16,467 nucleotides of DNA. Origin: Gemmatimonas sp. UBA7669 (lineage in GTDB: Bacteria; Gemmatimonadota; Gemmatimonadetes; Gemmatimonadales; Gemmatimonadaceae). The stretch lies in NCBI RefSeq assembly GCF_002483225.1, contig NZ_DLHL01000056.1, positions 9,498 through 25,964 of the forward strand, in the 5' to 3' direction. The first letter of the stretch is position 1. Each line of letters starts with the position of its first letter. The notes under the pieces were generated by a model that saw nothing but the letters and a program-made list of their open reading frames with translations, had not been told where the DNA came from and ran no database searches. Position numbers and translations under genes: made by a program. Below, one piece after another: positions 8,587-16,401 of the stretch.

Positions 8587-9635
8587 TGCCGACCACACCA
8601 GGCATGGCCTTCGCCCTGCTGCTGCTGGCGCTGTTCGCGTGGATGGCGCTGCCCCTCATTCCCGCGTTCATGGAGTTGCTGCGACCGCGCGATGCAGCGC
8701 CATTGAGCGCCGTTGGCAACGACGCGGGCAAGCTCACGTATTTCGCCGACTCGTTCACCAAGCGCGCGCAGCGTGAAGGCCTGCTGGGCACCATGGTGCC
8801 GCCGCGGCTTGGTGATGGCACGCCCGTGCTGTCGCATTCGCAGGGCGCGCCGCTGGTCAAGCAGCGCAAGCCCATCGAAGACATGGTCGTGCTGATGGAC
8901 AGCACACCGCTGCCCGAAGACTGTGAGCTGGCCACCGAGGTGTTGGCGCGCCTCACGGTGCGCGGCAGTAACGGTGTGGTGTATCGGGCATTGCTGGGGC
9001 AGCGCGACGTGTACCTCGGCGAACGCTCCACCGTGCTGCGCTGGGTGCACGCCAAGGGCCGACTCGAGGTGGCCAATCATTGTCGCCTGCTCGGACGCGC
9101 CACGGCCGAACGCACGATCGTGTTGGGCACCGACGTTACCTTCGAGCGACTCGAAGCCGGTGTCATTCGCGTGACTGATGTCGAGACGGTTGAAGCTCCC
9201 ACGCTACCCACGGGCGCCTATGAGCGCTTTGTGCCCAGCTACGGCAAGCAGTTGGCGCCCGCATACTGGCGCATCGATGGTGGCCTGCCCATCACCGCTG
9301 GTTCAGCGTTCATTGGCTCCGCCATTGCGACCGGATCCATCGTCGTCAACGACGGCGCACGCGTGACGGGTTCACTCAAGGCACACGACGAAATCATCGT
9401 GCGCAGCGGTGCGGTGGTGACCGGCTCACTGTCTGCACGCAAGCGCATCACGCTCGAGCGCGGCGCACGCGTCACCGGCCCCATCATCTCCGAGGAAGCC
9501 ATTGTGGTGGAGGCGGTGGTGGTGGGCAGCAGCACCAAGCCCACAACCATCACGGCACCGGTCGTGCGTCTGCTGCCGGGTGCAACCGTCTATGGCGCCG
9601 TCATGGCCAGTGAGAACGGGCTGACCGTGGCGTAG
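8586..9635 (+). CDS. Membrane-anchored bactofilin-like beta-helix protein
   Basis: A 349-residue protein with one N-terminal membrane helix (about residues 6-28) and a middle region of about 200 residues of unclear fold. From about 230 to 345 there are repeated short beta-strands (SIVVNDGARVTGSL, EIIVRSGAVVTGSL, RITLERGARVTGPI), spaced roughly 17 residues apart. That pattern is typical of the polymer-forming bactofilin/DUF583 right-handed beta-helix. Bactofilins polymerise without nucleotides and position cell-envelope machinery. This one differs in being about twice the usual size and in carrying a true transmembrane segment. It could be a scaffold that organises the synthase. ATG 8586 overlaps the GT2 stop by one base (TGATG); a TTG at 8583 is less likely. 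It is the last gene before the terminator. The fold is a pattern-based call; function is inferred. Confidence 0.7.
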   Translation: MPTTPGMAFALLLLALFAWMALPLIPAFMELLRPRDAAPLSAVGNDAGKLTYFADSFTKRAQREGLLGTMVPPRLGDGTPVLSHSQGAPLVKQRKPIEDMVVLMDSTPLPEDCELATEVLARLTVRGSNGVVYRALLGQRDVYLGERSTVLRWVHAKGRLEVANHCRLLGRATAERTIVLGTDVTFERLEAGVIRVTDVETVEAPTLPTGAYERFVPSYGKQLAPAYWRIDGGLPITAGSAFIGSAIATGSIVVNDGARVTGSLKAHDEIIVRSGAVVTGSLSARKRITLERGARVTGPIISEEAIVVEAVVVGSSTKPTTITAPVVRLLPGATVYGAVMASENGLTVA

Positions 9636-9679
9636 TGGCAGTGACGTTAGCGGCGGCACGCCGATGGCTGGCGCAAAAG

Positions 9680-9714
9680 CAACGGGGCCCCGGATTGAAT
9701 CCGGGGCCCCGTTG
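9680..9714. terminator. Bidirectional terminator between the polysaccharide operon and rpsG
   Basis: Arms of 17 bp (9680-9696 and 9698-9714) are perfect reverse complements around a single central base, so the hairpin works on either strand. On the minus strand it is followed by CTTTTGC, on the plus strand by tgtatt. It lies 44 nt after the plus-strand stop and 23 nt after the rpsG stop, ideal for terminating both convergent transcripts. Confidence 0.88.
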
Positions 9715-9737
9715 TGTATTCGCCGTAGCGAAAGACC

Positions 9738-10204
9738 TTACCAGCGATAGTGCGCGAAGGCCTTGTTGGCCTCGGCCATGCGGTGCGTGTCTTCCTTCTT
9801 CTTGATGGCATTGCCTTCGCCACGCGCCGCAGCCAGCACTTCGGCAGCGAGCTTCTCGGGCATGCTCTTCTCGTTGCGATCGCGCGAGTACGAGATGAGC
9901 CAGCGCATGGCCAGCGCCGTACGGCGGTCCTGACGGACTTCCACGGGCACCTGGTAGGTGGCACCACCAACGCGGCGGCTCTTGACCTCGATGACCGGCT
10001 TGAGGTTGTTGAGCGCCTGCTTGAACACGCCCACACCCGGCTGGCTCGTCTTGGCTTCGACGATGTCCATCGCGCTGTAGAAGATGCCTTCCGCGGTGGA
10101 CTTCTTGCCCTGCGACATCAGGTTGTTGATGAACTTCGAGACAGTCTGGCTGTCATAGCGCGCATCAGGCAACACGACGCGCTTCACGGCACTCTTGCGA
10201 CGGC

Positions 10205-10208
<4 letters not shown>
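9738..10208 (-). CDS. rpsG: 30S ribosomal protein S7
   Basis: S7 is the primary 16S rRNA binding protein that nucleates assembly of the small-subunit head. The 156 residues equal the standard length and align end to end, with conserved VEVKSRRVGGATYQVPVEVR and the C-terminal HRMAEANKAFAHYRW. The start is GTG (10208-10206), overlapping the rpsL stop as GTGA. It is supported by the strongest Shine-Dalgarno in the window, GGGAGGT (10223-10217), 8 nt upstream and inside the 3' end of rpsL. In the usual str operon fusA would come next; here the gene is followed by a strong terminator and by convergent polysaccharide genes. Confidence 0.98.
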
Positions 10209-10609
<401 letters not shown>

Positions 10610-10622
10610 CAGGGTCTGGTGG

Positions 10623-10644
10623 CCCATCGACACAGGCCGATGGG
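10623..10644 (-). promoter_or_regulatory. Stem-loop just upstream of rpsL
   Basis: Perfect 7-bp arms, cccatcg (10623-10629) and cgatggg (10638-10644), with an 8-nt loop. It ends 13 nt before the rpsL ATG, where a Shine-Dalgarno would normally lie. It resembles the fusA leader hairpin in position. Translational regulation is inferred. Confidence 0.5.
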
Positions 10645-10672
10645 AAGTTCGTACGCCGACTTCTACGTGGAT

Positions 10673-10708
10673 CGCCTCGCCAACAAACTGAGGTCCGAAT
10701 GCGAGGCG
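10673..10708 (-). promoter_or_regulatory. Second stem-loop in the rpsL leader
   Basis: Perfect 8-bp arms, cgcctcgc (10673-10680) and gcgaggcg (10701-10708), enclosing 20 nt. It lies between the candidate promoter and the start-proximal hairpin, so the roughly 110-nt leader carries two stable stems. It may be an autoregulatory element for S12 or S7, although I see no direct match to a known one. Confidence 0.4.
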
Positions 10709-10726
10709 GCACGGAACAGAACCCTA

Positions 10727-10755
10727 AGCTTAGGCAGGACCGGAGGGCGGGTCAA
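10727..10755 (-). promoter_or_regulatory. Candidate promoter of rpsL-rpsG
   Basis: TTGACC (10755-10750), an exact 17-nt spacer and TAAGCT (10732-10727) on the minus strand. The -10 box matches at 3 of 6 positions and lies inside a perfect 12-bp palindrome, CCTAAGCTTAGG (10723-10734), that could be an operator. Transcription would start near 10720. Confidence 0.45.
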
Positions 10756-10837
10756 CCGCTCCCCACCCTTTTCCGGTCACTTTCAGCTCTCCCTGGGGCC
10801 GATCCATGAGCCCGGTACCGGGCCGGGCGTGGCCGGC

Positions 10838-11554
10838 CTACTTGCCACCCGCCAGGCTGGCCTTGACCAGCTCGCCGATCCGCTTCTCCAACCCGCCGAT
10901 CGAGTTGCACCGCACATCGCTGGACGCGGCCGTGGTGGGATTGCGTCCCGTGCCCTCCACGGTGCTTTCGATGACGCTGGTGCCGGGCGCATCGCCGGCC
11001 ACCACCCGCGACTGGATGGTGAGGGTGAGCTGATAGGTCTCGGCATTGGGCATGCCGCTGTCCCCACCGCAATCCACCGCCCGCATGGTGGGCACGTCGC
11101 CAATGCGGCGCCTGACGCGGTACGCCTGGTTGGCCACAGTCCTTGCCGCCTGATTGAGGTCAGTGACCGGGATCTTGAGTGTGCCGTAGGCCGCCGCCAG
11201 CGCCTGAAAGGCGGCGTCGGGCGCGGCGGGCACCACGAGGCGGTTGACCGAAGTATTGGTGACCATGTTGACCCCGGTGGCCGAACCCGACATGCCCTGC
11301 AGCACGGCGGTCTGGACACGACTGCCCCCCATGTCGTCCGGCCGCGCCGCGGCGCTGCCACTGCCGCCACCCGAGGCACAGGCCCCCAATAGGGCGCTGA
11401 AGGCCAACAGGCTCGCGGTGGCCCATCCGGAACGGGGCCTGGGTATTTGCCGACCACCCGCCTTAACGCCCCCCGATGTAGCCGCGTCCCCCGATTGGCG
11501 AATCACAGGGGCTGCGAAGAACGTAGAGCGCCAGAGAGGGTGGAGCATACGCAT
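10838..11554 (-). CDS. Predicted lipoprotein of unknown function
   Basis: A 238-residue exported protein. A hydrophobic stretch, SLLAFSALLGAC, ends in a lipobox (LGAC), so the mature protein should be lipidated and start with CASGGGSGS. The signal region is preceded by an unusually long N-terminal part of about 45 residues. The mature part has an alpha/beta pattern with two later cysteines (VDCGG and VRCNS) that may form a disulfide. I recognise no family. The start ATG 11554 has AGGAG (11565-11561) 6 nt upstream. ATGs at 11575 and 11572 precede that site, and a GTG nearer the lipobox would shorten the long n-region. The gene is divergent from the kinase and may share regulation with it. Confidence 0.75.
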   Translation of the reverse strand: MRMLHPLWRSTFFAAPVIRQSGDAATSGGVKAGGRQIPRPRSGWATASLLAFSALLGACASGGGSGSAAARPDDMGGSRVQTAVLQGMSGSATGVNMVTNTSVNRLVVPAAPDAAFQALAAAYGTLKIPVTDLNQAARTVANQAYRVRRRIGDVPTMRAVDCGGDSGMPNAETYQLTLTIQSRVVAGDAPGTSVIESTVEGTGRNPTTAASSDVRCNSIGGLEKRIGELVKASLAGGK

Positions 11555-11664
11555 GGCCGACTCCTGATGCATCATTCGGGGGAGCTGCGGTGTCTCACCT
11601 TCGGCAAGAGCGCCGAGGTGTGAAGCCGAGCCGTGAGGGACAAAGCGGCGGGTTCTGGGGCGCT

Positions 11665-11699
11665 ACGATATGGCCCGTTTCGTTTTGACGCCATATCGT
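11665..11699. promoter_or_regulatory. 10-bp inverted repeat between the divergent lipoprotein and kinase genes
   Basis: Perfect arms acgatatggc (11665-11674) and gccatatcgt (11690-11699) separated by 15 nt. They lie in the 188-nt interval between the lipoprotein start (11554) and the kinase start (11743). A partial third copy (gccatagg) follows at once. This could be an operator for both genes or a leader hairpin for either. No U-tract is present and no strong promoter boxes surround it. Confidence 0.5.
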
Positions 11700-11742
11700 G
11701 CCATAGGTTCCACATCCCGATTCACCGCTGGTCCCGATACCC

Positions 11743-13749
11743 GTGAGCGATTTTCAGGCCCGACTTCAGCAGGCACTCGACACCGACTTCCAGATTGAAC
11801 GGGAACTCGGCGGCGCCGGCATGTCCCGCGTCTTCGTGGCCACCGAGCGGGCCCTGCAGCGACGCGTGGTCATCAAGGTGCTGCCGCCCGAACTGGCCGC
11901 CGGCGTGAACGTCGAGCGCTTCCGCCGCGAAATACAGCTCGCGGCGCAGCTGCAGCATCCGCATATCGTCCCGCTGCTCTCGGCGGGCGATGACCGGGGC
12001 CTGCTGTGGTTCTCCATGCCCTACGTCGAGGGCGAGTCGCTGCGCGGCACGCTCACGCGGCAAGAGCGGCTGTCCGCGCGCGATGTGGTGCGCATTCTCC
12101 ATGATGTCGTGGACGCGCTGGCCTACGCCCATGCGCGCGGTGTCGTGCATCGCGATATCAAGCCCGACAACATTCTCACGTCGGGTATGCACGCGCTGGT
12201 CACCGACTTCGGTGTGGCCAAGGCGCTCAGTGCGGCCAGCCCTGTGCCGGGTGGCACCACGACAGGCATGGCCATAGGTACGCCGGCCTACATGGCGCCC
12301 GAGCAACTGGCTGCCGACCCGGCCGCTGATCATCGTGTGGATCTTTATGCGGTGGGGCTTCTGGCGTACGAGCTGCTGACCGGAAAGGGCCCGTTTGCGG
12401 GCACTTCACCGCAGGCCACGCTGGCGGCGCAGCTCACCCAGATGCCGGAGCCGCCGCATCGCACCTTCAGCGACATCCCCGAGTCGCTGTCGACGCTCAT
12501 CATGCACTGTCTCGAAAAGGACGCGGGCAAGCGGCCGGCCACGGCCACGGCGCTGCTCGCTGAGCTCGAGGCCCTGCCGCCCATGTCCGGTGCAATGTTG
12601 GCGCCGCCGCGTCGGCCACGTCGGACCGCGCTCTGGCTCACCGTCGGTACGCTGGGGGCGGCCGCTGCGCTGTGGGCCATGACGGCGCGCCCCTGGCAGG
12701 CTTCGCGCGAGAGTTCAGGGGCTAGCGGACGCAGCCCTGACGCCCTGCGCGCACGTGACATAGGCCCGGGAGCCGGTGCCCGCAGCATGGACATCGCGGT
12801 GGGCAATGACGGCGACACTGCCGTCGTCGGCGACAGCAGCGCGCCCGTGTTTCGCGCCATGGGTGATGCAGCCCCGTCGCTCACTCTGCCGCTGGTCATC
12901 ACGCGCGCCGAGTCGCTGGCGATTGCCGAGGCCGTGCGGAAGCGTCAGCAGGAGGAACGGGCTGCGGCACCGTTGCCGGCACCAGCGTCCGTTTCGGGTG
13001 CCGTGACTCCGCGCCGCAGCGGCACCGCCACCAACGAGCGTGTCGTCGCTTCGGGCGATACCATCGGCATCCCCTTGGGCGCTGTGGGCAGCGGGAGCAA
13101 CGCACGGGTGTATGTGCGCACCATCGACGGTGTGACGGAAATCGATCGCGCGCTCATCAGGGCGGAGGTCGGTCGCATCTTTGCCGACTCCATGGCGCGG
13201 GCCATGCGGCATCTCGATTCCGCCATGGCAGCGTCACCGCGCAGCTTTCGCTTCACGCCCACGCGTCCGGTGGCGCCGAGCACGGTTATGCCGCTCATGG
13301 CGCCGCCACGTGATGCGCGGCTGCGCGTCGTCGTCACGCCCTACACCAACTCCACGGGCAGTGGCAAGTACAGCAGCATGTCACGCGGACTCGCTGACGA
13401 ATTGCGCAGCGGCATCAGCGCCGAGCGCTTTGACGTGGTACCTGAAGACATGGTAGAGAAGGCGTTGCGTTCGCTGCCCGATCGCATGTCAGTGGGCTGG
13501 GCGCTGCGCGCGGACTATGTGGTGAGTGGTGTGCTCGCTGCACGCGGCGACACGCTGCTGCTGATTACCATGCTTACCGATGTACGTACGGGCCGCTTCT
13601 CCAAGGGCACAGAGGAAGTCTTCTCGGCCACCGAGCCGGCCAAGGCCATGGAAATGGCGCGCCGGCAGGTGACGGCCTGGCTGGATACGGCCGCCACCAT
13701 GGCCGCGCGTCGTGGGAGCCGGGGGCCGGCGGGTGAACCCATTCGGTGA
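11743..13749 (+). CDS. Transmembrane Ser/Thr protein kinase with TolB-like C-terminal domain
   Basis: A 668-residue Hanks-type kinase. The catalytic domain (about 16-280) has the glycine loop GGAGMSRVF (23-31), lysine K45, alphaC glutamate E63, HRDIKPDN (136-143, D138 catalytic), DFG (155-157) and GTPAYMAPEQ (179-188). All essential residues are present, so it should be active, and it is an RD kinase. One membrane helix follows (about 295-313). An extracytoplasmic region of about 350 residues includes a low-complexity linker. From about 526 to 650 there is a segment (RLRVVVTPYTNSTG, LADELRSGI, VPEDMVEKAL, DYVVSGVL) resembling the TolB N-terminal/CsgG-like fold that accompanies many kinases in Gemmatimonadota and Acidobacteriota. 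The start is GTG 11743 without a clear Shine-Dalgarno. The stop lies within a 13-bp tandem repeat. Confidence 0.92.
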   Translation: MSDFQARLQQALDTDFQIERELGGAGMSRVFVATERALQRRVVIKVLPPELAAGVNVERFRREIQLAAQLQHPHIVPLLSAGDDRGLLWFSMPYVEGESLRGTLTRQERLSARDVVRILHDVVDALAYAHARGVVHRDIKPDNILTSGMHALVTDFGVAKALSAASPVPGGTTTGMAIGTPAYMAPEQLAADPAADHRVDLYAVGLLAYELLTGKGPFAGTSPQATLAAQLTQMPEPPHRTFSDIPESLSTLIMHCLEKDAGKRPATATALLAELEALPPMSGAMLAPPRRPRRTALWLTVGTLGAAAALWAMTARPWQASRESSGASGRSPDALRARDIGPGAGARSMDIAVGNDGDTAVVGDSSAPVFRAMGDAAPSLTLPLVITRAESLAIAEAVRKRQQEERAAAPLPAPASVSGAVTPRRSGTATNERVVASGDTIGIPLGAVGSGSNARVYVRTIDGVTEIDRALIRAEVGRIFADSMARAMRHLDSAMAASPRSFRFTPTRPVAPSTVMPLMAPPRDARLRVVVTPYTNSTGSGKYSSMSRGLADELRSGISAERFDVVPEDMVEKALRSLPDRMSVGWALRADYVVSGVLAARGDTLLLITMLTDVRTGRFSKGTEEVFSATEPAKAMEMARRQVTAWLDTAATMAARRGSRGPAGEPIR

Positions 13750-13809
13750 ACCGATTCGGTGAACCCATTCGGTGAACCGCTCCGGTGACGTTCGCCGGTG
13801 AACCTCAGC
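13732..13809 (+). repeat. 13-bp tandem repeat, about six copies
   Basis: Copies of ggtgaacc[c/g]attc start at 13732, 13745, 13758 and 13771, with two more degenerate copies at 13784 and 13797. Copies 1 and 3 are identical, and copy 2 differs from them by one base. The array spans the kinase stop codon (13747-13749), which is the TGA in the second copy. Because 13 is not a multiple of 3, copy-number change would alter the C-terminus. Confidence 0.85.
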
Positions 13810-13887
13810 GCTGATGGCGGGTAGCAGGCATCGTCGCGTCCCCCTCCTGCGCGGTCCCTCCCTCAGTCCTGTCCGTCGGAGTATGCA

Positions 13888-16401
13888 ATGCGTCGGCCGG
13901 TAACACTGTGTCTGGCGGTTCTCTGTGCGATCACCGGCGCATCATGCCGCGCCAATTCGCGGGACCTGGCGCGTCTTGAGCGCGGAACCAGGCCGGCGGA
14001 CTTTTCGCCGTCGCTTGGCACGGGTGTGATGCCCGGAACGGGGGCGCCGGCGCCGATTGACAGCCTCATGCCCAGCGATCCGAGCGCAGCGGATTCCCTG
14101 CCTGCAGGCATCAACGGATTCAGCGACACCGAGCTGTCGTTCATCCTCATCACCACGGACACGCTGGGGCGGCGTCCCCCGTTGGGACGGAAGCTGCTCA
14201 ACGCCATCCACACGCAGTGCATTCCGATCGACGCGCACAGCAGCGCTGAGGTCGCGGTGGCCACGGCGCGCCGACATGCGGAGCGCAATCAACGCGTACC
14301 GTTCGACAGCCTGACGCCGGTTGGCATGTGTGGCAACCTGGCGTGGCGTCTGGCCATCAAGTTGTCCGATACGGTGCCCCTGCGCTGGAAGGCCGAATGG
14401 GCCGCGTGGAATCTGCTCCACCTGCGACCTTCGTTGCGCGCGCTGGCGCTGCGCGAGTTCGACGCGGATCTCGCACGCTTCCTCGCGGCTGGTGACACCG
14501 CGAGTGTGCGCGACGCCCTCGAGTATTTCGCCGGCGAAATGTGGGTGCGTGCGCAGGCCAGGCTCGAGCGTCCGCTGCAAGCGGTGTCAGACGACGAGCA
14601 CGCGGTGCACAAGCTCGACGTGTCGGTGCCGCCGCTCATGGTCTTGCCGCCCGTGCCCCCGGCATCTCGTGAGTTGGGCGTGTCCGAAGCGGAATGGACC
14701 GCACGGCTCTACACGCGTCTGGCAGAGTTCACCCCAGTGCCAGGGCGTTCGCAGGTATTGCGGTTGGCGCTTGCGCCGTGGGTGGCCACGCGCGACTGGG
14801 ACGCGCTCGACTCGGCGGCCACCGCCCTGCAGCAACTTGCCCCCCGTGATTCAGCCGTGGTCATGGCGACGGCGTTGGCGCGCTATCACAAGAGCGGTCT
14901 CGCACTGGACAAACTGGATGCGGTGTCGGCCGTGTTCGACTCGGTGGTGCGCCTGTTGCCTTCCGCGGACTCGGCGCGATTCGACGGCTTTGATGATGTG
15001 CTCACGCGTGATGACGACGTCTGGCGCTACGGTTTTCTGCCCAGCACACGTGAGGCCATCGAGCGTCGTGGCTGGCTCGTGCTCGACCCCATGTGGAGCA
15101 CACGCGTGAATGAACTGCGCCTGGCGCGACGGGCGCGTGTGGCCGAGGCGGACTATCTCTATGCGAACGTGGCCAATACCGGTCAGAGCGGAAGCGAAAC
15201 CGCGACGGGTCGCATGCATGTGCGGCGCGGCGCTCCGTCTCCGCGCTGGACCTTTGTGCGTGACCGGGGTGTGCATCGGCATTACGTCCGCCACTGGGAT
15301 GGCTTGGCACAGGGGATCGCCATCACCCACTCGTTCGACTGGTGGCGCGCGTTCAGCGGAGGGCGGCAGCGTGCCGGGCTTATTGGTTACTGGGACGTGG
15401 TCGATGTCGATCCACGCGACTGTCCACCGCCAGCACGCAAGGCCAGTGAATGTGTGGAAGTGCAGCGTGCGCGTTGGACCGGTGTGCCCTTCGTGGGGCG
15501 CATGGACACCATCGACGTGATGCTCGCACGCTTCCGTGCACCGGGAGATTCCATCGACATGTATGTCGAGGGTCGCGTGCCACTGCGCAGCTTCCCGCAT
15601 CGCGACACGCCACGTATGCGACCGGATGCGAAGATCACGTCTACGCTCTTTCTGCGCACGCCGCAGGGCGAGCCAATCATTGAGACCCAGACGCAGAGCG
15701 CTCTGCCTCCGTCGCGCACCATTGCGCTCACGCACGCGTGGCGTGCACGCACCGGTACGGGCGAAATCATGCATCGGGTGGAGGCGCTGGAGCCCTCGTT
15801 CGGATCCGGGGCGCGCGGCGTCATGCAGTTCACGTCCGACGCCGCCATCAAGATTCCGGTGAGCGGATTCGGCATGAGTGATGTCCTGGCCACGGGCAAT
15901 GCGGTGGAAGCGCGAGTGCCAGCGCAGCGTTGGTCGGACTTCCGCATCACGGCCAATGCGGGGGTGGTGCTGCCCAAGCAGCGCTTCTCGTTGTTGTGGG
16001 AGATTTACGAGCTCACTCCCGGGCAGGATGGCCGCGTGCGCTGGAAGGTGGAGATTCAGCGCGAACAGGGAGCGCGCGTCATCACGGACGACGTACGTGA
16101 TGCGCTCACGCAAGGCACCAAGGCCTCCGCCAAAGTGGTGGCAGCTGAACCCGACGCCTCCTCACTCAACTACACCCGCGAGGCGCCAGTGCGGCCCGTG
16201 CAGGTGGAACACGTGAAGATTCCGCTGCCCGACAACGCGGCGTTTGGGCGACACGTGATCTCGGTGACGGTCACTGATCTCGTGAGTGGACGACAGGTCT
16301 CGCGCAGTGTGGGAGTGAGGCTGCTGGTGCCGTCACTGCAAAAGCGCATTGAAGTGAAAGGGCCGACCATGCCCTTCTTCGTTCCGCCTCCAAAGGATTG
16401 A
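13888..16401 (+). CDS. Large lipoprotein with a degenerate GWxTD-like domain
   Basis: An 837-residue predicted lipoprotein. The signal peptide MRRPVTLCLAVLCAITGASC ends in a lipobox with Cys20, followed by a Ser/Pro/Ala-rich linker to about residue 75. A largely helical region follows (about 80-390). At about 393-455 the pattern WLVLDPMWSTRVNELRLARR...ADYLYANV, then a GRMHVRRGAPSPRW segment, resembles the GWxTD domain found in secreted proteins of Acidobacteriota and Gemmatimonadota. The name-giving motif is eroded here (GSETATGR). The C-terminal part (about 500-837) is beta-rich and probably forms Ig-like folds. Function is unknown, and the family call rests on pattern memory. GGAG (13878-13881) lies 6 nt before the ATG, supporting this start. 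It follows the kinase on the same strand after 138 nt and may be co-transcribed, with the tandem repeat in between. Confidence 0.6.
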   Translation: MRRPVTLCLAVLCAITGASCRANSRDLARLERGTRPADFSPSLGTGVMPGTGAPAPIDSLMPSDPSAADSLPAGINGFSDTELSFILITTDTLGRRPPLGRKLLNAIHTQCIPIDAHSSAEVAVATARRHAERNQRVPFDSLTPVGMCGNLAWRLAIKLSDTVPLRWKAEWAAWNLLHLRPSLRALALREFDADLARFLAAGDTASVRDALEYFAGEMWVRAQARLERPLQAVSDDEHAVHKLDVSVPPLMVLPPVPPASRELGVSEAEWTARLYTRLAEFTPVPGRSQVLRLALAPWVATRDWDALDSAATALQQLAPRDSAVVMATALARYHKSGLALDKLDAVSAVFDSVVRLLPSADSARFDGFDDVLTRDDDVWRYGFLPSTREAIERRGWLVLDPMWSTRVNELRLARRARVAEADYLYANVANTGQSGSETATGRMHVRRGAPSPRWTFVRDRGVHRHYVRHWDGLAQGIAITHSFDWWRAFSGGRQRAGLIGYWDVVDVDPRDCPPPARKASECVEVQRARWTGVPFVGRMDTIDVMLARFRAPGDSIDMYVEGRVPLRSFPHRDTPRMRPDAKITSTLFLRTPQGEPIIETQTQSALPPSRTIALTHAWRARTGTGEIMHRVEALEPSFGSGARGVMQFTSDAAIKIPVSGFGMSDVLATGNAVEARVPAQRWSDFRITANAGVVLPKQRFSLLWEIYELTPGQDGRVRWKVEIQREQGARVITDDVRDALTQGTKASAKVVAAEPDASSLNYTREAPVRPVQVEHVKIPLPDNAAFGRHVISVTVTDLVSGRQVSRSVGVRLLVPSLQKRIEVKGPTMPFFVPPPKD

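Noticed and set aside
10610..10633. Extended rpsL start (GTG 10633 or ATG 10627)
   Set aside because: The extra residues are not part of S12, and the codons fall in a leader hairpin; MPTINQ at 10609 matches the family.
10810..10823. 14-bp palindrome gcccggtaccgggc as terminator of the lipoprotein gene
   Set aside because: Stem of only about 5 bp once a loop is allowed, and no T-rich tail follows on the minus strand; possible but not supported.
13732..13809. CRISPR array
   Set aside because: Units of 13 bp abut without spacers and there are no cas genes; it is a simple tandem repeat.
14851..16113. 420-codon minus-strand open frame opposite the GWxTD-like lipoprotein
   Set aside because: Shadow frame; the plus-strand gene has a signal peptide, lipobox and Shine-Dalgarno.
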